Source: Psychromonas marina (GTDB lineage Bacteria > Pseudomonadota > Gammaproteobacteria > Enterobacterales > Psychromonadaceae). From it: a stretch of DNA of 64,000 nucleotides. The stretch's first letter is position 1. The number at the start of each line of letters is the position of its first letter. The stretch covers positions 62,001 to 126,000 of the forward strand of contig NZ_BSPQ01000013.1 of the NCBI RefSeq assembly GCF_030161115.1, written 5' to 3'. Of this stretch, positions 39,216 through 49,507 are shown one piece after another. The notes beneath the pieces are model-generated. The model saw only the letters and a list, made by a program, of their open reading frames with translations. It did no database searches and was not told the origin of the DNA. The translations under genes were made by a program, and so were the position numbers.

Positions 39216-40084
39216 ATATTTACTCGAGCTATTAACTATAATAACTCGCTACTCCTTTGTTGTGTTGGAATCAATAATGTAACAGTTTTTTACCGTACAT
39301 TACTACCACTTTGCCGCTAAGGGTTTGTAGTAAATGCATTAACCATGCTGACTCATATTCTTTCGATTTGATTTTCTATTCCTAACCGCAGGATTTGTAT
39401 TTAACCTATTTTTTTTAAGGATATCCAACTTGACTTTTATTGACGTACATCACAAATATAACTGTTAAATAACTTTTGTGAGAATAACGTCATCTAATGA
39501 CGAACATCTTTACAACATAAAGTACATCGCTATTTAATTAAAAATTGTAAGTTATTTGTTTTTTGACAAACTTACCGTACTAGTCAAAAAAACACACCTG
39601 CAAAAGTGCATAATTATTTCAAACAGTTATAAAAACACATCACGAAAAATCAACACTTTATAAACAACACAGGATCAAGGTAAGAGATCAACTCCGCACG
39701 TGAGCAGGAAAGCCATATCACACCGTAAAAAACCACTCCATAAAGACAAACAAAAGTCATTCAAAGTGAATATAATTCATACAACCCGGCAAATACACCT
39801 TAGATATAAATGCACTTAAGATGCATAACAAACCACCAGAATTGTGACGCAGCTCAAGCCATGAAACAGCTGGTTTTTGTAGTAAACAGGACAAAAACTA
39901 CAAAGATGACAAAATAAATGAGCCGTAATTGCTTAAAAAACAGACAGATAGGTCAACACCAAAAAGTTCAACTTTATATTGCATAAATGTGAATGCTGCG
40001 ATAATGTTTGTTTCGTAAAGTGTAAATTCACTGTTACAAGGTGTTATGGAAAACTATTTATTTTATTAAAAAGGTATATGGAAA
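39216..40084. other. Long AT-rich upstream region of the porin gene
   Basis: 869 bases without a credible gene. It holds ttttgac (39561-39567) facing gtcaaaa (39583-39589), a second inverted pair tttgtagt (39876-39883) / actacaaa (39897-39904), and a good sigma-70 promoter 80 bases before the ATG. The length and the symmetric elements suggest several regulator sites, as in other porin genes; I cannot name the regulators. Confidence 0.5.
39979..40007 (+). promoter_or_regulatory. Candidate sigma-70 promoter of the porin gene
   Basis: TTGCAT (39979-39984), 17-base spacer, TAATGT (40002-40007). The expected start near 40014 gives a leader of about 70 bases, enough for regulation by a small RNA. 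Confidence 0.5.
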
Positions 40085-41092
40085 ATGAAAAAAACTCTTC
40101 TAGCAATTGCGATCCCAGCTGCATTATTAGCAACTTCAGCTCAAGCCGTGGAACTTTATAAGACTGACGTAGCAAGTGTTGATTTTTACGGTCAGATGAG
40201 AACTGAAGTTAAAGTACTTACGGATAAAGATGTAACATTAGGTGCAGGTTCATCACGTTCAGGTGTTAAAGCATCTTATGCTGTGAATGATAGCGTCAAT
40301 GTATTTGGTACTTTTGAGTTTGGTCTTTCTGGTAACGGTGGTTCATTAGAAAGTCGTCTACATTACGCAGGTGTTGAAGGTGACTTCGGTAAGCTTTCTT
40401 TCGGTAAGCAATGGACTGTATCAGATGATATATACGGTGCAGAGTACTCATACTTCTTTGGTGGTTCTGCTCTATTCTACTCGATCTTAAGTGGCGCTGA
40501 ACATGATTCTCTTATTAAGTACAATTTTGAAACAGATGATTTTTGGATTGCTGCCAATGTAGGCTTAGCTGAAGATGATTCAAGCCAAGAATTATACGAA
40601 GCATTTATTGGTACCTCTGTAGGTGATTTAAACCTACACGCTGGTTACGGTTTAAATAAAGATAAAGTTGAAGACTCTGAAACTAAAGACTGGAAAAATG
40701 AGTACTTCCAAGTAACTGCTGAATATAGCGTTGGTGATGGTGTAATCGGTTTCACTTATTACAACGCAGAGTTAAGCTCTTTAAATAATGATAGTAAAGT
40801 TAAAGAGAATGGTTACTCTCTAGGTGGTATGTATAGCGTAAGTGATGCGATAGGGCTTTATGCCGGTCTAGAACTTACAGACCACGATGTAGACGCTTTA
40901 GATGATAGCACTAACTTTTTCATCGGCGCTGATTACCAAATTAATGACTGGTCTAAAGTCTATGCAGAATACGCATACTCTGACGGTCAGACTCTTGGTT
41001 TCAGCAATAAAGCATCAGGTAATGAAGTAGAATTAGCATCTTCTGCTGATAAAGACAGCAACTTCGCTGTAGGTTACCGCGTTTACTGGTAA
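40085..41092 (+). CDS. General outer-membrane porin (Gram-negative porin family)
   Basis: 335 residues. The signal peptide is MKKTLLAIAIPAALLATSAQA, then VDFYGQMRTEVKV, the usual first strand. Alternating beta strands carry YGQ, FGKQWT and AGYGLN patterns, and the chain ends in FAVGYRVYW, the terminal aromatic residue needed for BAM-mediated assembly. The family is about 340-370 residues with 16 strands, so this is slightly short but complete. It probably forms trimeric pores. It resembles OmpU/OmpC-type porins, but the exact ortholog is not clear. Confidence 0.92.
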   Translation: MKKTLLAIAIPAALLATSAQAVELYKTDVASVDFYGQMRTEVKVLTDKDVTLGAGSSRSGVKASYAVNDSVNVFGTFEFGLSGNGGSLESRLHYAGVEGDFGKLSFGKQWTVSDDIYGAEYSYFFGGSALFYSILSGAEHDSLIKYNFETDDFWIAANVGLAEDDSSQELYEAFIGTSVGDLNLHAGYGLNKDKVEDSETKDWKNEYFQVTAEYSVGDGVIGFTYYNAELSSLNNDSKVKENGYSLGGMYSVSDAIGLYAGLELTDHDVDALDDSTNFFIGADYQINDWSKVYAEYAYSDGQTLGFSNKASGNEVELASSADKDSNFAVGYRVYW

Positions 41093-41184
41093 TCCCAGAA
41101 AACATTATAACTAATTTCTATACTCTCCATAGAGATTTATAATAGCGCGGTTGAACAGCGCTATTTAGTTATCAATCGTTATTC

Positions 41185-41211
41185 AAAAGAACGTTTTTAC
41201 GTTCTTTTTTT
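41185..41211 (+). terminator. Rho-independent terminator after porin
   Basis: agaacgt (41188-41194) pairs with acgttct (41199-41205), preceded by A and followed by six T. Confidence 0.82.
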
Positions 41212-41321
41212 ATGCCTGTAACATTCTAATCACATTACCCCCACCCCACTCTTTCATCCGCATGAACATCACTTACAATATTGTTCACAGAATATAGTGT
41301 TCAACTGAATAGATTAAGAAA

Positions 41322-41449
41322 ATGAGCGCAGAACAATAAGACTTAGAACGTCGGTTAAATAGTGCAGAAACGTTGATTATTTAATAGCAGATTTTGTAGA
41401 GATGAAGCCTCACGGAAAAAACCAACTTTATAATGGCTTTTTCACATGA
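41322..41449 (+). pseudogene. Small decayed reading frame between porin and rluC
   Basis: An ATG at 41322 opens MSAEQ, then a TAA, then DLERRLNSAET in the same frame. A one-base shift continues as DYLIADFVEMKPHGKNQLYNGFFT to a TGA at 41447-41449. Both pieces look protein-like, and together they would encode about 41 residues broken by one stop and one frameshift. I do not recognise the parent. It could be a relic of a small gene or a coincidence in the 376-base spacer, which otherwise holds only the porin terminator. Confidence 0.35.
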
Positions 41450-41468
41450 GGGTAAAACTGATTGGAGG

Positions 41469-42407
41469 CTAGCTTTTCTGTAACTTTTCCAATAGATCAG
41501 ATAACGGTTTGCACAAAGGAGCGCTAACGGTCATCTTCTCTTCTAATACAGGGTGGAAGAAGGTAATGTGTGCGGCATGTAAAAATAGGCGATTTAGACC
41601 TAACTTTTCCATTTCAGCACTAAACTCATTATCGCCATAGCGATCATCTCCTGCAATATTATGACCTTTACAGGCTGTATGCACACGAATTTGATGTGTA
41701 CGCCCTGTCACAGGAGAGGCTTCAACCAAGGTTGCACCTTGATAACGCTGCATAATTTTAAAACGCGTTTCGGACGCTTTGCCATCTGCGCTTACTTTTA
41801 CCACTGAATTTTGTGAATCTTTAAGCAATGGCTCTTTGACTGCACGGTCTTTTTTATCCCACTTGCCCTTTACTAAAGCGAGATATTGCTTATTCATGGT
41901 TTTATTACGAAGTTGTTCATGTAAAGCGCGAAGCATGCTGCGCTTTTTAGCGATTAATAGACATCCCGACGTCGCTTTATCAAGTCGATGTGCTAGTTCT
42001 AAAAATCGTGCATCCGGACGTAGGGCACGTAACCCTTCAATCGCACCAAAATCTAATCCACTTCCGCCATGTACCGCTAAGCCAGAAGGTTTATTTAGAA
42101 TAAGTAATGCATCGTCCTCATAAACTATTCGTGATTCGAGTTGTGCAATCGAATTTAATTTAGGTGAAGGTAAGGCATTTTCTGCGGCCACTCGAACAGG
42201 TGGGATACGCACAATATCCCCCTCTTTGAGCTTATAATCAGGTTTGATACGTTTTTTATTTACACGTACTTCACCTTTACGCACGATCCTATAGACCATA
42301 CTTTTAGGCACACCTTTTAAATGTAGACGAAGAAAATTATCGATTCGTTGCTGTGCATTTTCTTGAGTTACCTCAAGCATGCGTACTGAGTGATTTATCT
42401 GTTCCAT
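41469..42407 (-). CDS. rluC: 23S rRNA pseudouridine synthase RluC
   Basis: 312-residue enzyme that makes pseudouridines 955, 2504 and 2580 in 23S rRNA (E. coli numbering). An N-terminal S4 domain (QRIDNFLRLHLKGVPKSMVYRIVRKGEVRVNKKR, about 20-55) precedes the catalytic domain with HRLDKATSG (Asp143) and RTHQIRVH. Divergent from rne, the same pairing as in E. coli. Confidence 0.95.
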   Translation of the reverse strand: MEQINHSVRMLEVTQENAQQRIDNFLRLHLKGVPKSMVYRIVRKGEVRVNKKRIKPDYKLKEGDIVRIPPVRVAAENALPSPKLNSIAQLESRIVYEDDALLILNKPSGLAVHGGSGLDFGAIEGLRALRPDARFLELAHRLDKATSGCLLIAKKRSMLRALHEQLRNKTMNKQYLALVKGKWDKKDRAVKEPLLKDSQNSVVKVSADGKASETRFKIMQRYQGATLVEASPVTGRTHQIRVHTACKGHNIAGDDRYGDNEFSAEMEKLGLNRLFLHAAHITFFHPVLEEKMTVSAPLCKPLSDLLEKLQKS

Positions 42408-42756
42408 TCGTTAAGTTTATCACGTGTTGCAACGATAATATGTAAAAATTTATATTGGCGTAACACGCTATTAATGAGAGAATTAACAAGTTAACGACTC
42501 GTTAAAATATAATTGCTTATAAAGCATACTAACTAGTAGTCGTTACATTAAAAACAATGAAAATAGAATGTTGCGCCCTTTTACTCATTAACTTATTTAG
42601 GCTTATTTGAGCTTACATTAATGAGAGCTGCTATCACTTTTTAATGCACCTCTGCATATTTCCAGTCGGGAGACTGCAAAACCAGACCCGAGGTCAAGTG
42701 AAGCAATTTATTGCCAACAACCAAAAAAACATAAAAATATTTATAAAGAGCTAATA
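42408..42756. other. rluC-rne intergenic region with long rne leader
   Basis: 349 bases without a gene. The candidate rne promoter is at 42571-42599, which leaves a leader of about 150 bases. The leader can form cagtc/gactg with a GGGA loop (42663-42676), then gacc/ggtc (42685-42695). In E. coli RNase E autoregulates through structured leader hairpins; an equivalent role here is plausible but I cannot show the structures are homologous. Confidence 0.5.
42571..42599 (+). promoter_or_regulatory. Candidate rne promoter
   Basis: TTGCGC (42571-42576), 17-base spacer, TATTTA (42594-42599). Visual match only. Confidence 0.4.
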
Positions 42757-45700
42757 ATGAAAAGAATGTTAATTAATGCAACTCAAGCAGAAGAGTTGCG
42801 TGTTGCCCTCGTTGATGGACAACAACTGTACGATTTAGATATAGAAAGCCCAGGCCACGAACAGAAAAAAGCAAACATCTATAAAGGTAAAATAACCCGT
42901 GTTGAACCAAGCTTAGAAGCTGCATTTGTTGACTATGGTGCTGATCGCCATGGTTTCCTTCCACTAAAAGAGATTGCTCGCACTTATTTCCCTGCTGGTT
43001 ACTCTTTTAAAGGTCGTCCTAATATTAAAGAGGTAATTAAAGAAGGCCAAGAAGTTATCGTTCAGATTGAAAAAGAAGAACGTGGTAATAAAGGTGCAGC
43101 TTTAACTACCTTTATAAGCCTTGCAGGTAGCTACTTAGTATTAATGCCAAACAACCCTCGTGCTGGCGGTATTTCACGTCGTATCGAAGGTGACGAACGT
43201 ACACAATTAAAAGAAGCATTAAGCCACCTTAAATTACCAAACGGCATGGGCTTAATCGTTCGTACTGCGGGTGTTGGTAAAACATCTGAAGAGCTAGAGT
43301 GGGATCTAAATGTTTTAGTTAACCATTGGCAAGCAATTTCAGAAGCATCTGAATCGAAATCAGCACCGTTTTTAATTCACCGTGAAAGTAACGTTATTGT
43401 GCGTTCTATCCGTGATTACCTACGTCGCGATATTGGTGAGATCGTTATCGATCACCCAAAAACATTTGAACAAGCTAAAAGTCATATCGAAATGGTACGC
43501 CCAGACTATGTAAACCGTCTGAAATTATACCAAGGTGAAATCCCACTATTTACACATTACCAAGTAGAAAGCCAAATTGAATCAGCTTTCCAACGTGAAG
43601 TGCGTTTACCATCTGGTGGTTCAATTGTCATCGACCCGACTGAAGCATTAACTTCAATCGATATCAACTCGGCACGTGCAACACGTGGTGGCGATATTGA
43701 AGAAACAGCGTTTAATACTAACCTTGAAGCAGCAGAAGAGATTGCACGTCAATTACGTTTACGTGATTTAGGTGGATTAGTCGTTATCGATTTCATCGAT
43801 ATGACCCCTGCTCGCCATCAACGTGAAGTTGAAAACCGTATGCGTGAATCAGTACGCCAAGATAGAGCGCGTATCCAATTAGGTCGTATTTCTCGCTTTG
43901 GCTTGATGGAAATGTCACGTCAACGTATTCGTCCTTCTTTAGGTGAATCAGCATCACGTGTTTGTCCTCGCTGTCATGGTCAAGGTACTATTCGTGATAA
44001 TGAATCGCTTGCACTCGCTATTCTTCGCCTGATTGAAGAAGAGGGTTTAAAAGAAAATACCGTTCAAATTCAAGCAACAGTGCCTGTTGCCGTTGCAGCA
44101 TACCTACTTAATGAAAAACGTAGTGCAGTAGCGAAAATTGAAAAACGCCATACTTGTGAAGTATTCATTATTCCAAATGCAAATCTTTTAACACCGCATT
44201 TTGAAATCAAGCGTACACGTAAAGATGGTAAAGAAGACATCAACTACGACGCACTTGAAAAGCAACATACGGTATATGTACCAAATGTTGTTAAAGATGA
44301 ATTCAAAAAAGAAGCTGATCCTGTATTAAGTGGTTTCTCTAGCCCGAAAGCAAACAAGGCTAAAGCTGCACCAGTAGCTAAAGAAGAAACTAAAGTGGTC
44401 GCAGCAGAAGTTAAACCTTCTTTCTTTAGCCGCATATTCTCAGCAATTGCTTCATTCTTTAATGATGAAGAAGAACAAAAAGTTGAAGAGAAAAAAGTTG
44501 AAGAGGTTAAAGAGCGCCCTCGTAATAACAATAACCGCAATCGTAACAATAATCGTAATCGCAATAATCGTAACCGTAATCAGAATAAAACTGATAACCG
44601 TAATGAAGAGCGCACGGATACCAATAACGACAGCCGTACTGAAACAGTAGAAAGCAAGAAGCCTGCTGAGCGTCGTCCACGTAATCCACGTAAAGATACG
44701 CCACGCCCAGTTAAGCAAGAACGTGAGCAAGCTGTTACAGAAAAAGAAGAAGTGATTGCAGTACGTCGTAAACGTAGAAACATGCGTAAAAAAGTACGTA
44801 TTAATAACAAACCTGCTGCTGTTGAAAATACAGTTGAAGAAGTGACGACGGCTAAAAATGTACCTATCAAAGAAACTGCAGTACAAGAGAAGAAACCAAC
44901 TCGACGTAAAGCAGCGCCTAAGAAAGTAAATAAACCAGCGAAAGTTGAAGTTGAAGCAAAAGAGACAGTAACTGCCACTGAAAATGAAGGCGCTTCTACA
45001 GAAGAGTATTCACCAGTTGCAATTCCTGGTCGTCGTTCACGCTACCTTCGTGGTAATGGACAGCGCAAAAATAAAGTAAACAACGAACAGAACGATGCTG
45101 AACAAGCTACTGATCCTGTTGCTAGTCGTTACCCAGAAGCAGAAAAAGCAGTCAATGAAACAGTTAATGTTACAGCGCCTGTTGCAAATGAAATCTCTAG
45201 CATCACAACAGAGAAAGATACGCATAAAGCAGCTGAGCAACTTCAAGAAACTGTAAATAACGAAAAGATCAAACAAGCTGAGCAGATTCTTCCTGAAGTA
45301 ACAGCGACTGTTGAAGCAGCACCAGTTGTTGAAACAGCACCTGTTGTTGAAACAGCACCTGTTGTTGAACAAGCACCTGTTGTTGAACAAGCGCCTGTTG
45401 TTGAAACAGCACCTGTTGTTGAACAAGCGCCTGTTGTTGAACAAGCACCTGTTGTTGAACAAGCACCTGTTGTTGAAGTAACACCTGTTGCTGAACAAGC
45501 ACCCGTTGTCGTTGAAGCCGCACCTGTTGAAACTGTAGCAATTGTGACAGAAACACCTGTTGTTGAAGTTACGCCAGCTGTTGAAGAAGCACCGGTGGTT
45601 ATAGAAGCGCCAGTAGTTGAGCAAGCACCTGTTGCTAAAGCAACAACCGCTCAACCTTCATCAAATGTTGGTACAGTGACTAAAGCACGTGTTGCACGCT

Positions 45701-45861
45701 CTGCAATGGTACGCACTGTAAGTGAACCTCTTGATTTAACACGAGATATCACAATTGTTCCTGCTACATCACGTGAAGCTATCACTAAATCTTCACAGCA
45801 AGCTGGTAGTAGTTTTGCAACTAGCACAGCTAAAAGTGAAATGGTAAGAACATCGCTATAA
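42757..45861 (+). CDS. rne: Ribonuclease E
   Basis: 1034-residue endoribonuclease and degradosome scaffold. The S1 domain is at about 38-120 ([21 protein letters not shown]). The catalytic aspartates are D302 (SIDINSA) and D345 (VVIDFID), one off the E. coli D303/D346. The zinc-link CPRCHGQG has C403 and C406. After about 520 the tail is disordered: an amphipathic helix ([14 protein letters not shown], likely membrane anchor), an Arg/Asn-rich block near 590, a basic RNA-binding block ([12 protein letters not shown]), then a tandem APVVE repeat. A conserved-looking end ([19 protein letters not shown]) may bind a partner. Confidence 0.95.
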   Translation: MKRMLINATQAEELRVALVDGQQLYDLDIESPGHEQKKANIYKGKITRVEPSLEAAFVDYGADRHGFLPLKEIARTYFPAGYSFKGRPNIKEVIKEGQEVIVQIEKEERGNKGAALTTFISLAGSYLVLMPNNPRAGGISRRIEGDERTQLKEALSHLKLPNGMGLIVRTAGVGKTSEELEWDLNVLVNHWQAISEASESKSAPFLIHRESNVIVRSIRDYLRRDIGEIVIDHPKTFEQAKSHIEMVRPDYVNRLKLYQGEIPLFTHYQVESQIESAFQREVRLPSGGSIVIDPTEALTSIDINSARATRGGDIEETAFNTNLEAAEEIARQLRLRDLGGLVVIDFIDMTPARHQREVENRMRESVRQDRARIQLGRISRFGLMEMSRQRIRPSLGESASRVCPRCHGQGTIRDNESLALAILRLIEEEGLKENTVQIQATVPVAVAAYLLNEKRSAVAKIEKRHTCEVFIIPNANLLTPHFEIKRTRKDGKEDINYDALEKQHTVYVPNVVKDEFKKEADPVLSGFSSPKANKAKAAPVAKEETKVVAAEVKPSFFSRIFSAIASFFNDEEEQKVEEKKVEEVKERPRNNNNRNRNNNRNRNNRNRNQNKTDNRNEERTDTNNDSRTETVESKKPAERRPRNPRKDTPRPVKQEREQAVTEKEEVIAVRRKRRNMRKKVRINNKPAAVENTVEEVTTAKNVPIKETAVQEKKPTRRKAAPKKVNKPAKVEVEAKETVTATENEGASTEEYSPVAIPGRRSRYLRGNGQRKNKVNNEQNDAEQATDPVASRYPEAEKAVNETVNVTAPVANEISSITTEKDTHKAAEQLQETVNNEKIKQAEQILPEVTATVEAAPVVETAPVVETAPVVEQAPVVEQAPVVETAPVVEQAPVVEQAPVVEQAPVVEVTPVAEQAPVVVEAAPVETVAIVTETPVVEVTPAVEEAPVVIEAPVVEQAPVAKATTAQPSSNVGTVTKARVARSAMVRTVSEPLDLTRDITIVPATSREAITKSSQQAGSSFATSTAKSEMVRTSL
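45319..45480 (+). repeat. Nine tandem 18-bp repeats in rne
   Basis: Nine in-phase units encode APVVE(T/Q/V), the core sequence being gcacctgttgttgaacaa with few differences. Degenerate units ([19 protein letters not shown]) continue to about 45630. Near identity at the DNA level suggests recent slippage or unequal recombination; the peptide gives an acidic, proline-rich extended spacer. Confidence 0.9.
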
Positions 45862-45886
45862 AGTATTGATAGGTTATAGCTATTAA

Positions 45887-46939
<1,053 letters not shown>

Positions 46940-46971
46940 TTTGTAATAACTTTTAGCTTTCTGTACAAACT

Positions 46972-46998
46972 AAAAAGGAGCCATTGGCTCCTTTTTTA
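46972..46998 (+). terminator. Rho-independent terminator after trxB
   Basis: ggagcc (46977-46982) pairs with ggctcc (46986-46991) with a 3-base loop, A-run before and six T after. Confidence 0.88.
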
Positions 46999-47154
46999 TT
47001 TTCCACAACTAATTGTTATCACATACAATTCAAGTCCATAATTATATCAAAGTGAGGGTTTGACCCTACAACGATGATTATTCCTTTTTCCTGCCCTACT
47101 ATATAGTTGCCGTTATAGAAACTTCAGCGCAACATTTTTTACTAGGGAATAATA

Positions 47155-47781
47155 ATGAATGAATTATACACGCAAATAATTACTGTCTTTTTAGGCTTTT
47201 TAGCGATTATGAACCCAATAGCAAACACCGCAGCTTTTGCAGGACTAGCAGGACACAAAAGCCACATGGAACAAGTTAAAATTGCGACGAAAGCATTATT
47301 AGTCACTTTTTTTATAATCTGTTCTTTTGCCTTTTTAGGTAAAGCTATTTTCCATCTGTTTGGCATCACATTACCCGCGCTACGAATTACAGGGGGTGTT
47401 TTAGTCTTTATCATTGGTTATCACATGCTTAATGGTAGCGGTTCTGAACTGCACTCATCTGAGCAAAGCAACGATGCTGACATCGCGATTTCACCATTAG
47501 CAGTACCATTACTGGCAGGACCAGGAACGATTGCAACGGCGATGAACTATTCTGCTTCAGGAAATACGAGTGATATTGTTGTGGTTATCTCTGTGTTCGC
47601 ATTATTATGTTTAATCACATTCCTATGTTTCATCTATAGCTCAAAAGTACTTAATTTACTCGGTGAAGGTGGACTCAATATCATGACACGTTTGATGGGG
47701 TTAATACTTGCAGTAATAGGTACACAGATGTTAATTGTTGGCATCAGTAGCTTATTACCGGTTCCATTAAATATTGGCTAA
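47155..47781 (+). CDS. MarC family integral membrane protein
   Basis: 208 residues with six predicted helices. Family signatures are FLGFLAIMNPIANTAAFAGLA near the start, ALRITGGVLVFIIGYHML, and AVPLLAGPGTIATAMNYS in the middle. Despite the name, the E. coli family has no proven role in antibiotic resistance. The ATG is preceded by a weak agggaa. Nothing co-transcribed is evident; a strong hairpin follows at 47852-47881. Confidence 0.88.
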   Translation: MNELYTQIITVFLGFLAIMNPIANTAAFAGLAGHKSHMEQVKIATKALLVTFFIICSFAFLGKAIFHLFGITLPALRITGGVLVFIIGYHMLNGSGSELHSSEQSNDADIAISPLAVPLLAGPGTIATAMNYSASGNTSDIVVVISVFALLCLITFLCFIYSSKVLNLLGEGGLNIMTRLMGLILAVIGTQMLIVGISSLLPVPLNIG

Positions 47782-47851
47782 AAATCACGGACTTTGACAA
47801 GTTGCTTTGTCTCAACTGTCAATGATGTCAATCCCATCTAGGTATTCAATA

Positions 47852-47881
47852 GGTGGCTTATTATTAAAACAATAAGCCACC
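47852..47881. repeat. Perfect 11-bp hairpin after marC
   Basis: ggtggcttatt (47852-47862) pairs perfectly with aataagccacc (47871-47881) around an 8-base loop. No T-run follows on either strand, so it is not a standard terminator; it could stabilise the marC 3' end or be a repeat element. Confidence 0.7.
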
Positions 47882-48152
47882 AGCCCCAAAAATAATAATG
47901 AGCATGAATTCTGTTTCACTTCGGTGTGTTTAAGCTCAATTTTAATTATTGTTAGCTGCTCATTAACTCCTTCTTCAGCCTACAGCAAACTAATTTAATG
48001 ATTGATGAGTATTTGAGTAGGAAAAATAGTTACGACTAACGCTTTGTTTACAGCCTTGTAAAAACAACTCTCCAGCGCAACATTTGAACACAGCTTGATC
48101 ACCGTATGAATGGAATTGGAATAATTCCCCCCTCATTATCGTTAATTAATAA

Positions 48153-48324
48153 GTGAAGTTTGGCCCCCCAAAACAACACACTATCCCCTTCTTCTTTAAT
48201 TGATGACCTCTATTTTAATACGATCCCTAATAACACTATTTTAGAACGCTTCCCAAAGCGAGTAGATATCCAATTAACTGCCAGTGAAAGTGTTAATACT
48301 GATCCGATTAGAGTTTTTTTGTAA
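48153..48324 (+). pseudogene. Possible decayed coding relic
   Basis: A GTG at 48153 opens VKFGPPKQHTIPFFFN, then a stop. One base out of frame the sequence continues IDDLYFNTIPNNTILERF and KRVDIQLTASESVNTDPIRVFL to a TAA at 48322-48324. The second piece has normal protein composition over 40 codons. I do not recognise a family, and there is no ribosome-binding site. A chance frame is possible. Confidence 0.3.
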
Positions 48325-48868
48325 GCAGGTTATATTCAGGAACCAAACCTAGTATCGAATGAATAGCTAGTGAATAACTACATTATAAAAATGACTATTA
48401 ATTAGAATGGTAGCGAGTGACATACTGAGCCGTTTTATGAAAATTAAAACGGAAATATACAGCGAGATTTCACAGCCTCTTTAGCAACTGATCATTACGA
48501 CAAAACAGCTCCGATCCTGTAATAAACCAGCCATCAATTGGTAGCTTTTGCTGAGCATATCTGTCTAGCCATAATCATCAATAAAGGACCTACATTAATT
48601 TGCGCTATATTCGGCTTATTTTAATGAATTTTTTTCATTTATTGATTCTAACCAAGCTTTCAAAATAGCACTACAAAAGGTGTAATTTCCCTGATCAAAC
48701 CTGTGTGATTTCTTGAGGGGAACAAGTCCATAATCAACAAAAAAGAAATCGTTTACATAGATAAATATTTTCACAAAGATTACGCTTATAAAACCAATAG
48801 TATCAATTAGATACCTTACCAACCGCCACTAACCTCCATATCACCTTCAAAAACATATAAATGAGACC

Positions 48869-48897
48869 TTGCTCACACTTTATTGATGATGTATTAT
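48869..48897 (+). promoter_or_regulatory. Strong-looking sigma-70 promoter of the 66-aa gene
   Basis: TTGCTC (48869-48874), 17-base spacer, TATTAT (48892-48897), followed by a leader of about 40 bases with AAAAGG before the ATG at 48944. Confidence 0.55.
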
Positions 48898-48943
48898 TCA
48901 GCCATACAAAATTGAAATTAAATTACACAAAAAGGTTATTATT

Positions 48944-49144
48944 ATGTTAACAATTGTTAAAAACTTATTCCGTTCAGATAAAGATGCTTCAGGTCGTAAA
49001 GTTGATCGTGTTATCACTACTTTAGCAGCACAAAACAAAACAAGCATCTACTCATGGTCTTACATCCGAGAAGAAGGTTACTACGAAAACACAACAAATG
49101 GCCGACGTGTTTACACTTACGATCTACCAAAAAACGCAGCATAA
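48944..49144 (+). CDS. Orphan small protein (66 aa), unknown
   Basis: A complete small gene with its own promoter, an aaaagg box 8 bases before the ATG, and unbiased codon use. The protein begins MLTIVKNLFRSDKDASGRKVD and ends VYTYDLPKNAA. It has many Tyr, Arg and Asp/Glu residues and no signal or membrane segment. The pattern helix (VDRVITTLAAQ), short turn, then SIYSWSYIREEGYYENTTNGRRVYTYDL could be a small winged-helix-like fold, but that is only a guess from residue pattern. I do not recognise the family. It stands alone in a gene-poor region. Confidence 0.72.
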   Translation: MLTIVKNLFRSDKDASGRKVDRVITTLAAQNKTSIYSWSYIREEGYYENTTNGRRVYTYDLPKNAA

Positions 49145-49507
49145 ACAAAGAGTCAACAAGAAACTACAACTCTGATGATAGGTGTTCTTATTTTTAAATG
49201 GACGTAAACACCGTTAATCACCCAAACACTCTCAAAGTACTTACCACCTCCCCACTGCGTAAAAAATAAAACCACACAATCCAGTAAAACCACACAATTA
49301 AGTGTTCATTTACAGCGGTATAATTTAATGAGACACATTATCAAAACACGTATCTATACAACATTACTGTAATTTTATTACAAAAATAACTGTGAGTTTT
49401 AATAAAACGTTAATAGATATGAAGTGTAATGATTGGTAATGTAATAAGTAGATACACATTAAACCATCTCACGATAAATTTAATGTGCATTGGTGATCAA
49501 TACTCGC
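49145..49507. other. Spacer between the 66-aa gene and TRAP permease
   Basis: 363 bases without a gene. The 14-mer taaaaccacacaat is repeated directly at 49267-49280 and 49285-49298. Further on, cacattaaa (49455-49463) pairs with tttaatgtg (49479-49487), just past the end of the minus-strand TRAP permease, and may act as its terminator although no T-run is present. Confidence 0.45.

Larger units (their letters stand above)
47782..48943. other. Gene-poor stretch with hairpins and a decayed frame
   Basis: 1162 bases with no convincing intact gene. It holds an 11-bp hairpin (47852-47881), an 8-bp hairpin (ccgtttta 48430-48437 / taaaacgg 48445-48452), a likely decayed coding stretch (48153-48324), and a promoter for the 66-aa gene. 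A 68-codon minus-strand frame at 48616-48822 has low-complexity Phe/Ile content and no ribosome-binding site. The picture is of a site of past insertion and decay. Confidence 0.5.

Noticed and set aside
39470-39495. Possible CRP site (TTGTGAGAATAACGTCATC)
   Set aside because: Only the TGTGA half matches; the TCACA half is absent at the required spacing.
39979-40161. 60-codon plus-strand frame overlapping the porin start
   Set aside because: It overlaps the porin signal sequence in another frame and contains the porin promoter's -10 region; Cys-rich composition looks random.
44452-45654. Several minus-strand frames of 95-205 codons opposite the rne tail
   Set aside because: They are antisense readings of the repetitive and Arg/Asn-rich coding sequence of rne; composition is extreme (Asn/Cys/Phe or Gln/Val repeats) and no ribosome sites precede them.
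48616-48822. 68-codon minus-strand frame
   Set aside because: The N-terminal half is low-complexity Phe/Ile/Val, there is no Shine-Dalgarno, and it lies in a decayed stretch; kept only as a note within the gene-poor region.
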